A stretch of DNA of 64,000 nt from Anaeropeptidivorans aminofermentans (GCF_940670685.1 NZ_OW711693.1:558001-622000); one strand, 5' to 3'; positions 1 through 8,566 are shown, numbered from the stretch's first letter. Notes: generated by a model not told the origin, from the sequence alone. Translations and numbers: made by a program.

Positions 1-291
1 TCAGGGGGAAAGCTTGTTTTTGACGGGGGATTTGACGGCTTAAGGAAGCTTACGGGGGATTTATCCAGGGTAAAAATATCTTCGGACCTTAATATCAACG
101 GTCTGAATATAGGCAAGGTCATATCCAAAGAGGAAAACACGGCAGAATTTGAAATTGATTTAAGCTGTATATCCTTGCCGGAGCTTTTGAATAAAATTTC
201 CCTTATGAAAGGCATCAGAGATATTGAAATAAAAAAAGCCCCCATAGAACAGATAATTGATACCCTCTATGAAAGCTGGAAATGCAGTTAA
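1..291 (+). CDS. ABC transporter ATP-binding protein, C-terminal fragment
   Basis: An open frame enters from the left edge in frame 1 and stops at 289-291, giving 96 residues. Its N-terminal part and the start lie outside the window. The visible part has no Walker motifs. It resembles the accessory C-terminal region that follows the nucleotide-binding domain in ABC-2-type exporter ATPases: a GKLVFDG strand, then an alternating beta/alpha stretch, ending in IEQIIDTLYESW. Such ATPases energise export through a separate ABC-2 permease. No permease follows; the gene is last in its unit and is followed directly by repeats. The assignment rests on the C-terminal pattern only. Confidence 0.6.
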   Translation, partial: SGGKLVFDGGFDGLRKLTGDLSRVKISSDLNINGLNIGKVISKEENTAEFEIDLSCISLPELLNKISLMKGIRDIEIKKAPIEQIIDTLYESWKCS

Positions 292-319
292 AGAAAAGCA
301 GCCCATCGTAAGTTTAAAG

Positions 320-458
320 TATAGTAAATTTAAAGTTAAATAGTAGCAAAGCTGTATATTCCCGAAGACTCAAAAATGTACCGTTTCCGAAGGAAATCCG
401 TGTTTTTGAGCCTTAAGGGAATAGGCTTTTGCTGCTTCTTCACAATAAATTTACTATA
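320..458. repeat. Family A palindromic repeat (copy 1)
   Basis: About 139 bp bounded by TATAGTAAATTT and AAATTTACTATA. The centre is a near-perfect inverted repeat: CTCAAAAATGTACCG at left against the complement of CCGTGTTTTTGAG at right, around TTTCCGAAGGAAA. Near-identical copies lie at 48856-48994 and, inverted, at 27718-27856 and 63596-63724. It begins 28 bp after the stop of the ABC ATPase fragment. Confidence 0.85.
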
Positions 459-670
459 AATTTCACAGAAGGAAGCAATAAAAATCTATTTTTCATAAGC
501 GGCTTAAACATATAGAATCCCTATGTTTAAGCCATTCATAGCCAACAAAGATTAAAATATCTTTGTTGGCTATAAGGGGGCGTTCGCTTGAAAACACTTT
601 AACAGTTTCTAGGCTCACTAAGCATAAAATATACGATTTTTATTACTGTTTCATTTGAAATTTAATATAA
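453..670. repeat. Family B palindromic repeat (copy 1, full length)
   Basis: About 215 bp sharing its left TATA with the preceding family A copy. Recognised by three successive hairpins: a CGGCTTAAACATA-type arm pairing with TATGTTTAAGCC, AGCCAACAAAGAT pairing with ATCTTTGTTGGCT, and a GAAAACACTTT segment followed by AGGCTCACTAAGCATAAAATATACG. The copy at 48605-48821 is almost the same sequence inverted. Confidence 0.8.
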
Positions 671-878
671 AGTGAAACAACAGACATGTTGGTTCAAAAA
701 TGAGGTTTAGAAGAAATACAATAGATGGCTTTTTGCGAAATTGTCTTTATTTGATATATTGAAGGCCTTATGATTTATTGCGGCATAAAGACAATTTCAT
801 TGTGTTTCCGAAGAAAATCCATGTTTTTGAAACTTTAATAGATAGGATTTGCTTTTTCTTTGTAAGAAATTTTCAATA
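668..878. repeat. Family A copy carrying a nested family C-like element
   Basis: The outer parts match family A: a left piece ending TTCAAAAATG, and a right piece starting TTTCCGAAGAAAATCC and ending near TTTTCAATA. Between them, about 702-801, is an inserted inverted repeat with AAATTGTCTTTATTTGAT at left and ATAAAGACAATTTCATTG at right. A closely related nested arrangement occurs at 23149-23588. Confidence 0.6.
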
Positions 879-911
879 ACAAAAGCCCTATTCTGGGTAT
901 ATACCCGAATA

Positions 912-1011
912 AAAGTAAAGTAAAACAGTAGGGTTATAAATTTGCTTTTCCTTGATTTTATGCCTTCTTGGGGCCTGTTCCTTACTGCAGAAGAAAAGCA
1001 AATTTACTATA
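912..1011. repeat. Family C palindromic repeat (copy 1)
   Basis: The core 935-1011 runs from TATAAATTTGCTTTTCC to GAAAAGCAAATTTACTATA, with AAAGTAAAACAGTAG outside its left end. An inverted copy including the same outer flank is at 63424-63525, almost at the other end of the window. The internal GCCTTCTTGGGG segment is shared by both. Confidence 0.75.
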
Positions 1012-1048
1012 AGTCTTTTAGTATTTATTTACTACAGCTTTAAATAAG

Positions 1049-1084
1049 AAAATACGCCTGGGCTTTAGGCTCAGGCGTATTTTT
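1049..1084. terminator. Bidirectional intrinsic terminator
   Basis: A 12-bp stem, AAAATACGCCTG paired with CAGGCGTATTTT, with an 11-nt loop. A/T runs on both sides let it work on either strand. It lies 12 bp beyond the stop of the SLH-GH18 gene and would end that transcript. Confidence 0.8.
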
Positions 1085-1095
1085 TATTTTAATAT

Positions 1096-2751
1096 TTAAT
1101 TATTGAAAAGATATTCCTTCACATTCAAATAATATTCTTTTTCATAATCGGGTATGGTTCCGAGGCGCCAAAGGGAAATGTCTTCTATGCCGAAAAGGCG
1201 GGCAAGCTTAAGTTTTGCGGCAATGCTTCTTGTATCTTCATACCAGATAATATTATCTGTGCCGTCGAGAGTGTTTTTAAACACAATATAGGGGCTTTCA
1301 TAGGTTTTTGAATATTTTATTTCTGCCGATGGGTCTGTTTTTATACGGCTGATTAAGGCGTCGTAATCGGGAGTAAACGGGGTTTCGTTGATAATTTTAT
1401 TATTGATGGATTTCCACTGGCATGTACCGAAGGAAAGCTGGAGCATTATTTTGCTCTTGTCGGAAACGCCTGTACTTTTATCTGTAATGGCCTTTAGAGC
1501 ATAATAAATTTCATTAATGGGAGAAAGGGGCGTCGTAGTTAAGTTCTGCTCCATTTCATCTGCCGAAAGTTTTTTAGGGTTATAGTCGTGGGCCATGAGG
1601 ATGACCTTGTCGGAGAGTTCTCCTATGGTTTTAAAATCATAGCCGTTATAATATTCAAGGCCTGTACGCCTTTCAGGGTGCACGGCTGTGAATATTTTTT
1701 TGTTTCCTACGATACCCCTTAAGTCCCTGAGAAATGAATTGAAGCTATTCTTTGTTTCAGAACCTTTAAGGGTTTCAAAGTCTACTACAACCCCGTCAAA
1801 GGTCAAGGTGTTTCCATTGTGGGTTATACCGTTATTTACGGCGTCCCCGATGAGGACAGCCGCCTTTTGCCTGAGAGCCGTATCATTAATAATAGCTCTG
1901 GAATCTTCGTCTTTAACGGATACGAAAATAAGCTTTTCTTTTGCCATACCGTAAGGATCACTGAAGCCTTCGGGTATTCGATATTCATTGTTATTTTGAG
2001 AGGTAATATTAAGAAAAATATCGCCTGCTCCGGCTTCAAGCCTTGCCCAGCCAAAGCTTGTATAGTCCACCATGGATATGACATCTTTTTGGCTGTTGCT
2101 TTTTATTGCATAGAACCCATTGATGTCTTTGGTGCCTTTAAGCATAATATTATGCATTCCGATCATCATTACGGCAGCTTGTTCTCTAGTGGCCTGGGCT
2201 GCAGGCATAAAGGAATTATCCCCCATGCCGGATACAATGCCAAGATCTTTTGCTATGGTAATATAGCCTGCATTTTCAGTAACATCATGAAAAGGAGAGC
2301 CGTCTTTATTAAGCCCTTTTGCCAATTCGTCAAGAGAAAGGGCGCGGATGATCATAATAGCGATTTCCTGCCTTGTAATATTGGTTAAAGGAAAAAACTG
2401 GCCGTTTTCAGAGGTTATAATGCCGTGATTCAGTGCCGTTTCAACATAAGGAAAATACCATTTGCTTTTATCCATATTGTCGGAAAAGCTTCCCGTTTCA
2501 GGACTAGATATCTCATAGTTCATAAGTTTACATAAAAATGTTGTAAATTCAGCTTTTGTAATACTTTGGCCTGCGCCGAAATTATTGTCTCCAACGCCTT
2601 CAGTGATATTAAGGCTTCGCATTTTGTTCACATATTCGTAGGCCCAGTGACCTTTGGGTATATCGTCAAAATCTGTATTTGAGGCAAAGGCCGTAATCGA
2701 CAATATTTGAATTAAAAAAGCGGTAAGTGCAATAAAAAACAATTTTTTCAT
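1096..2751 (-). CDS. S-layer-anchored GH18-family glycosidase-like protein
   Basis: A 551-residue exported protein: signal peptide (MKKLFF start, hydrophobic to about residue 24), three SLH domains at about 28-80, 88-140 and 150-200 (FDDIPKGHWAYEYV, ITKAEFTTFL and ITRQEIAIMII are typical), then a GH18-like barrel from about 215 to the end. SLH domains bind secondary cell-wall polymers, so it should sit on the cell surface. The catalytic strand reads DGVVVDFE (319-326): the acid Glu is kept, but the usual DxDxE spacing has Val at the first Asp. The start was chosen at 2751 because GGAGGG lies 6 nt upstream; an upstream ATG at 2793 has no such site. The relative at 55903-57663 has the more standard DGINIDFE. 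The substrate, cortex/peptidoglycan or chitin-like, is not evident. Confidence 0.85.
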   Translation of the reverse strand: MKKLFFIALTAFLIQILSITAFASNTDFDDIPKGHWAYEYVNKMRSLNITEGVGDNNFGAGQSITKAEFTTFLCKLMNYEISSPETGSFSDNMDKSKWYFPYVETALNHGIITSENGQFFPLTNITRQEIAIMIIRALSLDELAKGLNKDGSPFHDVTENAGYITIAKDLGIVSGMGDNSFMPAAQATREQAAVMMIGMHNIMLKGTKDINGFYAIKSNSQKDVISMVDYTSFGWARLEAGAGDIFLNITSQNNNEYRIPEGFSDPYGMAKEKLIFVSVKDEDSRAIINDTALRQKAAVLIGDAVNNGITHNGNTLTFDGVVVDFETLKGSETKNSFNSFLRDLRGIVGNKKIFTAVHPERRTGLEYYNGYDFKTIGELSDKVILMAHDYNPKKLSADEMEQNLTTTPLSPINEIYYALKAITDKSTGVSDKSKIMLQLSFGTCQWKSINNKIINETPFTPDYDALISRIKTDPSAEIKYSKTYESPYIVFKNTLDGTDNIIWYEDTRSIAAKLKLARLFGIEDISLWRLGTIPDYEKEYYLNVKEYLFNN

Positions 2752-3225
2752 AAGTTCCCTCCGCAGGTTATTGTTGTAAAAAGTAGAATTCATAAAAGGT
2801 TATTCTCTTTATTTTTGGCAAATATAAAGTATTTATTAAGGATAGATAAATAATATCATAAAAGATAACCCTATTGAACATTTTAATTCTTAATAATTTA
2901 TTAACCCCAAAAAGCGACAGGAATATAACATAAAATTTAAAAGCTGACCTGACAGCAATGAAGCCCAATAAATATTTCCATGGGCATTTAAGCTTTAAGA
3001 TAATATTTATTATGTTTTTGAGAAGAATATAATTAAACAAATAAAAAGAGCAAAAGGATTATAACATTTTTAATTTGGCCTATGGTTAGCAAAATTAAAA
3101 ACAAGTTTGTTAATCATAAGAGGATACTCACTTTAGGCATATGCTTATATCATCCTTAATTTGGTTCAATATAAAATGCAGTTTTATACTTTCAATCTTT
3201 TGCTTATTATTTGTTTTTTATCAAT
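2752..3225. other. AT-rich intergenic region, no gene seen
   Basis: Roughly 470 bp upstream of the SLH-GH18 gene. Open frames here are short, AT-driven and lack ribosome binding sites. It presumably holds the promoter of the minus-strand gene, but no convincing -35/-10 pair was identified. Confidence 0.5.
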
Positions 3226-3363
3226 TATAGTAAATTTAAAGTAAAACAGCAATAAAGCCGTAATTTACGCTGACTCAAAGATGTACTCTTTCCGAAGGAA
3301 ATCTGTATTTTTGAGATTTTAGTCAATAGGCTTTTACTGCTTCTTTGTAGGAAATTTGCTATA
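3226..3363. repeat. Family A palindromic repeat (copy 3)
   Basis: Starts TATAGTAAATTTAAAG, ends AAATTTGCTATA. Same internal palindrome as copy 1 but more diverged (GATGTACTCTTTCCGAAGG). It ends 23 bp before a small ORF. Confidence 0.8.
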
Positions 3364-3385
3364 TTTATCAAGGGGAGTGGATTAA

Positions 3386-3496
3386 TTGGATAAAAAGAAT
3401 GTTTTAAACGATAATGTTAAAAATGCAAAGGAACAGCAGGATTTAAGCAAAACCCTCAGAATGCCTGAAGGCATTAAAAAACCTAAGAAAAGCTGA
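3386..3496 (+). CDS. Small basic orphan protein (36 aa), tentative
   Basis: A TTG-initiated frame of 36 codons, MDKKNVLNDNVKNAKEQQDL followed by SKTLRMPEGIKKPKKS, hydrophilic and lysine-rich. It is preceded by AAGGGGAGTGG 5 nt upstream of the TTG and followed at 3535 by a good terminator. No family is recognised. Support comes from the ribosome binding site, the terminator and the coding-like composition. It starts just after a family A repeat, so transcription may depend on sequence within or before that repeat. Confidence 0.4.
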   Translation: MDKKNVLNDNVKNAKEQQDLSKTLRMPEGIKKPKKS

Positions 3497-3534
3497 GGTC
3501 AAATATAAAAACCTAGTTTAGGATAAAAAAGAAA

Positions 3535-3568
3535 GGGTGCTGCAAAATTTATTTTGCAGCATCCTTTT
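3535..3568. terminator. Bidirectional intrinsic terminator
   Basis: Stem GGGTGCTGCAAAAT with ATTTTGCAGCATCC and a 2-nt loop, followed by TTTT on + and A/T-rich sequence on -. It serves the small + ORF and the convergent patB gene. Confidence 0.8.
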
Positions 3569-3589
3569 GATATAAAATATCTTAAATCA

Positions 3590-4765
3590 TTATCCTTCTA
3601 AAAGAACATCTTTCATTCTGTTTAAACAATCAGCAAGAATGGACCTTGGGCATGCTACGTTTATACGCTCAAAGCCGATTCCTTCCTCACCGAATATGTA
3701 TCCTTCGTCAAGGGCAACCTTGGCCTTTGCCATCTTTTCTTCAAGAGCTTTAGGGTCTTTGCAATAGGCGGATAAGTCCACCCAGAAAAGATAAGTTGCT
3801 TCAATATATATAGGCACAGATTTCGGAAGCTCTTTTTTGAAAAAGTCCATACAGTAATCCACGTTTGCGTCAATATAGTCAATAACCTGGTCAAGCCATT
3901 CTTCGCCCTCTGTATAGGCGGCAATCATTGCGGAAACCCCGAGAGGATTTACGCCGCCTACGGAAAGCTTGTTGTTTAATATGTCTAAGTAGGCTTTTTT
4001 ATATTCTTCGCTGTGAATAACAAGGTTTGACATATGGAAGCCTGCAAGGTTAAAAGTTTTGCTAGGAGCCGTACAGGTGATAATCTGGTCTTTATAATCT
4101 CCTGCAATTTTTGAAAGAGGAATAAATTTAAGGCCCTTTCTTATTAAGTCGGCATGGATTTCATCGGATATTATCCATTTATTATACTTTTTAGCGATAT
4201 CAATTACTTTTTTAAGCTCTTCTTCCGTCCAGAGCCTTCCCACAGGGTTATGAGGGCTGCAAAGAACAAGTCCTTTATTTTCAGGAGCGGAAAGCTTTCT
4301 TTCAAGGTCTTCATAATCCATTGTATATTTGCCGTCTTTATAGATTAAAGGATTATTTACTACCTTTCTGTTATTATGCTCTATTTTAAAAGTAAAGGGA
4401 TAGTAAACAGGGCGCTGGATAACGATGCCGTCTCCTTCTTCAGAAAGAATATTGATTAAAAGAGCAACGGCAGGCACAACGCCAGGGCTGAAAAATATAT
4501 CTTCAGCGGGAACATCCCATTCATATCTTTTTTTATACCAGCCTGTTACGGTGTTTTTAAGCTCTGTGCTGTCATAATAGGTATAGCCGTAAATAAGCTC
4601 GTCGACTCTTTTGTGAAGGGCATCAACAATAGGCTTAGCGCATTGAAAATCCATATCCGCCACCCATAAAGGGAGACTGTCTTTAGGGTAGGGGGCAGGG
4701 GGCATATCCCATTTTACTGAAAAGCTGCCTTTTCTTTCAATGATTTTATCAAAGTCGTATTTCAT
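3590..4765 (-). CDS. patB: PLP-dependent C-S lyase, PatB/MalY family
   Basis: A 391-residue fold-type I PLP enzyme. Motifs: SPHNPVGR (about 170-177), DEIHADL with the cofactor-binding Asp at 201, and SKTFNLAG with the Schiff-base Lys at 236. Family members cleave the C-S bond of cystathionine or other cysteine S-conjugates to a thiol, pyruvate and ammonia; MalY of E. coli also acts as a regulator. Length and the N-terminal DFDKIIERKGSFSVKWD match the family. AGGAGG precedes the start. It lies 13 bp downstream of an M20 amidohydrolase in the same orientation, suggesting one transcript in which an acyl group is removed before C-S cleavage. It could also act in methionine biosynthesis; context favours conjugate breakdown. 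Confidence 0.85.
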   Translation of the reverse strand: MKYDFDKIIERKGSFSVKWDMPPAPYPKDSLPLWVADMDFQCAKPIVDALHKRVDELIYGYTYYDSTELKNTVTGWYKKRYEWDVPAEDIFFSPGVVPAVALLINILSEEGDGIVIQRPVYYPFTFKIEHNNRKVVNNPLIYKDGKYTMDYEDLERKLSAPENKGLVLCSPHNPVGRLWTEEELKKVIDIAKKYNKWIISDEIHADLIRKGLKFIPLSKIAGDYKDQIITCTAPSKTFNLAGFHMSNLVIHSEEYKKAYLDILNNKLSVGGVNPLGVSAMIAAYTEGEEWLDQVIDYIDANVDYCMDFFKKELPKSVPIYIEATYLFWVDLSAYCKDPKALEEKMAKAKVALDEGYIFGEEGIGFERINVACPRSILADCLNRMKDVLLEG

Positions 4766-4778
4766 AAGAACCTCCTGT

Positions 4779-5948
4779 TTATTTGCTTAAGAATTCATAT
4801 ACATAATTTGCAAAGAATTCAACACCCTTTACAAATACATCTTCATCAAGGTTAAATTTCGAATTATGATGGGGCCAGATAACGCCTTTTTCTTTGTTCA
4901 TGGCGCCAAGAAGGCCATAAAAACCGGGATAGCTTTGAAGATAGGTTCCGAAATTATCGGAAGCTGCGAGCCTTTCCTGTTCAAGGTCTAATTCAAGGCC
5001 TTCCATTTGCTCTACTATTTTTCTCGCTTTCATAACTTGCTCGTGGTGATTGATAGTGGGGGGCGTAAGGGAGATGTCAAATACCTCCGCCTCTACGCCG
5101 TAGGTTAAGGCAGTGCCTTCTGCCATGCGTTTAATCTGTGAAAATATTTTTTCCGCTCCCCCGTCTTTGTAGAACCTGCACCCGCCTGTAATAAGAGCAT
5201 CATCAGGGAAGATATTTGATTTTGTTCCTGCCTTTACCATGCCCACATGGACAACGGAGTTATCCAATGCATCATAGAAATTTCCCGGTATGGAAGATAG
5301 TTTTAAAGCAAGGTCACAGGCCGGTTTCACAGGGTCCTTGCATAAATCGGGCCTTGAAGCATGACCGCCTTGCCCTGTTATTTTAACTTCAAAGCTTTGG
5401 ACGCCGGCCATAACAGGGCCGTCTATCAGAGCTATTTTCCCTGAGTCTATCAAAGACCATATATGAAGGCCTATAAATTCCGACACGCCGCCTTTCTTAT
5501 TAAGGGCATTGATGATAGGCTCTGCGCCTTTTCCTATTTCTTCGGCAGATTGGAAACAAAGATAAATTGTGCCTTTCAGCTTATCCTTTATTTCACTAAG
5601 AACCTTTGCCGTACCTAAAAGCATTGCTATATGGGCATCATGGCCGCAGGCATGCATAACGCCGTCGATTTTTGATTTATAAGAGCAGTCTGTAAGCTCC
5701 TGCATGGGAAGGGCATCAATATCCGCCCGGACGCCTATGGATTTTCCTTCTTCTGAACATTTGATTTCCGCAATAAGGCTGTATCCGTCGCCTACATCCT
5801 CATAAGGAATGTTCATGGAATCAAGCTCTCTTTTTATAACAAGGTTTGTTTCCTTTTCTTCATAGCTTATCTCCGGATACATATGAAGCTCTCTTCTAAG
5901 GCCAATTACATAATCTTCGTATTTTTTGCTTAATTCATTCATCTTCAT
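4779..5948 (-). CDS. M20 family metallo-amidohydrolase (N-acyl-amino-acid hydrolase type)
   Basis: A 389-residue cytosolic hydrolase of the M20/IAA-amidohydrolase/hippuricase group. Metal and catalytic signatures are visible: MHACGHDAH (Cys and His ligands), SAEEIGKGA (general-base Glu pair), LHIWS, and a C-terminal HH segment (WPHHNSKFN). The dimerisation lid is in the middle (GHASRPD). The family removes acyl groups from N-acyl amino acids or their S-conjugates. First gene of a pair with patB. No strong ribosome binding site precedes either candidate start (MKMNEL at 5948 or MNEL 6 nt later), so the start is uncertain; a good AAGGAGG lies about 80 bp further upstream at 6018-6027 but is followed by only four sense codons. 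Confidence 0.8.
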   Translation of the reverse strand: MKMNELSKKYEDYVIGLRRELHMYPEISYEEKETNLVIKRELDSMNIPYEDVGDGYSLIAEIKCSEEGKSIGVRADIDALPMQELTDCSYKSKIDGVMHACGHDAHIAMLLGTAKVLSEIKDKLKGTIYLCFQSAEEIGKGAEPIINALNKKGGVSEFIGLHIWSLIDSGKIALIDGPVMAGVQSFEVKITGQGGHASRPDLCKDPVKPACDLALKLSSIPGNFYDALDNSVVHVGMVKAGTKSNIFPDDALITGGCRFYKDGGAEKIFSQIKRMAEGTALTYGVEAEVFDISLTPPTINHHEQVMKARKIVEQMEGLELDLEQERLAASDNFGTYLQSYPGFYGLLGAMNKEKGVIWPHHNSKFNLDEDVFVKGVEFFANYVYEFLSK

Positions 5949-6462
5949 ATTCTTACTAAGCCAGCTTAAAAAATGATACAGGCGCAGCCTGTAAAATCTT
6001 TTAACTAAGCTCTAGCCAAACCTCCTTATGATGTTTACTTTAATAAGATATATTTTTAAGGCATATAAAAACCCTTTCATATAAAAGGGCTTAAGAAGCT
6101 GTTTATAGCCTTAAGTAAGTATAAGTTTACATCATTTTTATTTTCAATACTATATAAATAGTATACAAATCAAACATAAAATACTTCATAAGTTTTGCAA
6201 GCGCTGATTATAACTTAATCATAAAATAAGATTGATAAGGGATTATAATTAAAGACATTACCATACGATATATAAAAAGGAAGTGAAAAAGCAGCGTTTA
6301 TTAACAAATATAAGAGAAGAGAATAAAGACATATATAATTAAAATTCCAATTATAAATGCCGGACTTTTATCCGGCATTGCTCATGGCTTTTATGTTAAA
6401 TAATTATAAGCAAATTATAATTTTTAATAAAATCAGGCCTAAAACCATATTGAATTTATGTA
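5949..6462. other. Intergenic leader of the M20/patB pair
   Basis: No gene of size. On the minus strand an AAGGAGG near 6025 is followed by TTG and a stop four codons later, and then by a short hairpin ACAGGC-TGC-GCCTGT with a T-run (about 5968-5988). This could be a remnant or a short leader. The rest is AT-rich. Confidence 0.3.
6356..6378. terminator. Hairpin, probable terminator of abrB
   Basis: AATGCCGGA and TCCGGCATT form a 9-bp stem with a 5-nt loop, about 85 bp after the abrB stop. The downstream T content on the minus strand is moderate, so the terminator call is likely rather than certain. Confidence 0.5.
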
Positions 6463-6726
6463 TTATTCGCTAAGGCTAATTCCGGCTATTTTAGCCATTT
6501 CTTTTATAGAGCTTCGGCTTACCTTTTTACCGCAGTAATCTATTAAATCGTCCATTTCGCCTGTAAAAATATCTGCAGGTTCATACTTTTTAAGAACGAT
6601 TTTATCGTTATCGATAAAAATCTCCAAGGGGTCTTTTACGTCAATATTCAGTGTTCGCCTAAGCTCTACGGGAAGGACAACTCTTCCCAATTCATCAACC
6701 TTTCTTACAATACCGGTGGATTTCAT
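6463..6726 (-). CDS. abrB: AbrB-family transition-state regulator
   Basis: An 87-residue DNA-binding protein. The swapped-hairpin AbrB/SpoVT N-terminus fills residues 1-50 (MKSTGIVRKVDELGRVVLPV, then a Lys/Asp-rich beta strand). The C-terminal 35 residues replace the GAF domain of SpoVT, so it is AbrB-like in size. In Firmicutes such proteins repress post-exponential genes until Spo0A~P lowers their level. AGGAGG lies 6 nt before the ATG. It is monocistronic. The symbol reflects family membership, since several AbrB paralogues are usual. Confidence 0.85.
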   Translation of the reverse strand: MKSTGIVRKVDELGRVVLPVELRRTLNIDVKDPLEIFIDNDKIVLKKYEPADIFTGEMDDLIDYCGKKVSRSSIKEMAKIAGISLSE

Positions 6727-7012
6727 ACTTGCCTCCTAATTAGAAAATAATTAATATTTGGAACAGCCGCTTGAATACAGATATTAGCACAATTTACAAA
6801 AAAAGTCAATTATTCAACTCTTTCTACAATTATGCAAATCTTATCAAAAAAGAAAAAATATTGTATGGTAAGTATCTTTTAAGACATAAAAAGACAAAAT
6901 TCATTGTTTCGCTTTTTATCCATATAAAAAAACATGGTTCGGCATGAATAAATATAAGATATACCGTGGGTTTAAAGCCTTTATTTTTCAAGGAAATTTA
7001 AGACAGATATAC

Positions 7013-7058
7013 TTTTAATACTAATAGTTAATAATATTATTAACTATTAGTATTAAAA
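7013..7058. repeat. Perfect 46-bp AT-rich palindrome
   Basis: TTTTAATACTAATAGTTAAT at 7013-7032 starts a 23-nt arm that is exactly complementary to 7036-7058, with no unpaired centre. It has only six G/C pairs. It lies between divergent abrB and spmA, about 290 bp from abrB and 145 bp from spmA. It is not a classic terminator (no GC stem) and could be a protein-binding site or cruciform. Confidence 0.9.
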
Positions 7059-7202
7059 ATTGCGCAATTATTAAGATTTTATTAAGATTTATGCGATAAA
7101 GTTCCGATGCATTCCCGCATATTTTCATAAAGAAGCTCTATACTTCATAAAATGAATAATATATTAGCCAAAAATTTAAGACTTTGGAAAGAGGAGATAA
7201 AT

Positions 7203-7784
7203 ATGCTTAATTATATATGGGCGGGAATGATACTGCTGGGAATACTTGTTGCTGCTTTTAACGGAAGGCTGCCCGAAATAACGGGGGCCGCCATTTCAGG
7301 CAGCCAGGACGCAGTTGCCGTATGCATTAATATGCTTGGCATCATATCCATGTGGTCGGGGCTTATAAAAATAGCTGAAAAAGCAGGCATCGTCGATGCC
7401 TTTACAAAAAAACTATCGCCCTTTTTAAGCTATCTTTTTCCTGAAGTACCTAAAAACTCCAAAGCCATTAAATACATATCTACAAATATAATAGCCAATA
7501 TTCTAGGCCTTGGCTGGGCGGCTACACCGGCAGGCCTGATGGCCATGCAGGAGCTTCAGAAGCTGAATAAGCAAAAAGACAGGGCGACAAAAGCTATGTG
7601 TATGTTTATGATAATCAATATGAGCTCTCTCCAGCTTGTTACTGTAAGCGTAATAAGCGACAGGGCAATGTACAGTTCCGTAAACCCATCAGAAATCATA
7701 GCCCCGGGAATTATTGTAACATTTGCTTCAAGCGTTGTAGCGATAATTGTGGCTAAAATATTTGAAAGGGTGAAGGATGAATGA
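7203..7784 (+). CDS. spmA: Spore maturation protein A
   Basis: A 193-residue integral membrane protein close to the 196 residues of B. subtilis SpmA. It carries the nucleoside-recognition (Gate) domain pattern, for example GAAISGSQDAVAVCINMLGI and NILGLGWAATPAGLMAMQEL, with several hydrophobic helices. SpmA and SpmB are needed for spore core dehydration and heat resistance. GAGGAG lies 7 nt before the ATG at 7203, preferred over an upstream in-frame ATG at 7152. It overlaps spmB by 4 bp (ATGA). Confidence 0.9.
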   Translation: MLNYIWAGMILLGILVAAFNGRLPEITGAAISGSQDAVAVCINMLGIISMWSGLIKIAEKAGIVDAFTKKLSPFLSYLFPEVPKNSKAIKYISTNIIANILGLGWAATPAGLMAMQELQKLNKQKDRATKAMCMFMIINMSSLQLVTVSVISDRAMYSSVNPSEIIAPGIIVTFASSVVAIIVAKIFERVKDE

Positions 7785-8308
7785 AAATATTAATATATAT
7801 GTCAGATTTAATTATGCCGATTATGTTTGTTGCAATCATACTTTACGGCATATCCAATAAGGTAGCTTTATACGATGTGTTTATTGAAGGGGCATTAGAC
7901 GGGGCAAAAACCGTTATTAAAATATTTCCCACCCTTATCGGGCTTATGGTTGCCGTGGGAATTTTAAGGGATTCCGGTGCCCTGGACCTCCTTTGCGGCA
8001 TAATGGCGCCCCTTACGGAAAAAATAGGTTTTCCTACGGAGGCCATGCCTCTTACCCTTATGCGGCTTGTATCGTCGGCGGCATCAAGGGGGCTTCTTCT
8101 GGATATTTTTAAAACCTATGGCCCCGATTCTTTTACAGGCCGCTTTGTATCTATTATGATGAGCAGCACCGAAACCATCTTATATACCATGAGCATATAC
8201 TTTATGAGCATAAAAATAACCAAAACAAGATATACTTTGGCAGGGGCGCTGATAGCCAACTTTTCGGCAGTTTTCATGGCGCTTATCATTACCCGGCTTT
8301 TATATTAA
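7781..8308 (+). CDS. spmB: Spore maturation protein B
   Basis: A 175-residue membrane protein (B. subtilis SpmB has 178) with the second Gate-domain half: DGAKTVIKIFPTLIGLMVAV near residue 40 and MRLVSSAASRGLLLDIFKTY in the middle. It acts with SpmA in spore core dehydration. Its start overlaps the spmA stop in ATGA, indicating translational coupling. A terminator follows at 8325. The presence of the pair supports a spore-forming host. Confidence 0.92.
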   Translation: MKILIYMSDLIMPIMFVAIILYGISNKVALYDVFIEGALDGAKTVIKIFPTLIGLMVAVGILRDSGALDLLCGIMAPLTEKIGFPTEAMPLTLMRLVSSAASRGLLLDIFKTYGPDSFTGRFVSIMMSSTETILYTMSIYFMSIKITKTRYTLAGALIANFSAVFMALIITRLLY

Positions 8309-8324
8309 AAGGGGAAATTAAAAG

Positions 8325-8345
8325 GCGAAAGCAATTTGCTTTCGC
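8325..8345 (+). terminator. Intrinsic terminator of spmAB
   Basis: GCGAAAGC/GCTTTCGC stem with a 5-nt loop, followed by TTATTATATT, starting 17 bp after the spmB stop. Confidence 0.65.
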
Positions 8346-8349
8346 TTAT

Positions 8350-8566
8350 TATATTAAAATAGTTTAATTACAGTAACAAAAATCGTATATTTTATACTTA
8401 GTGAGCCTAGAAACTGTAAAAGTGTTTTCAGGTGAACGTTCTCTTATAGTCAGAAAAAATCTTGTTATCTTTGTTGACTATAAATGACTTAATAAGCGTT
8501 TCTATTATATTAAGCCGTTTATAAAAAATAGGTCTTTGCCACTACCTTAAAGTCATTTTACTAGAT
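8350..8566. repeat. Family B palindromic repeat (copy 2, inverted, full length)
   Basis: Contains TATACTTAGTGAGCCTAG, a GTTTTCAGGTGAACG segment, TTGTTGACTATAAATG, and ATTAAGCCGTTTATAAAAAA, the reverse order of copy 1. It fills nearly all of the gap between spmB and the convergent DivIVA-like gene. Confidence 0.75.
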
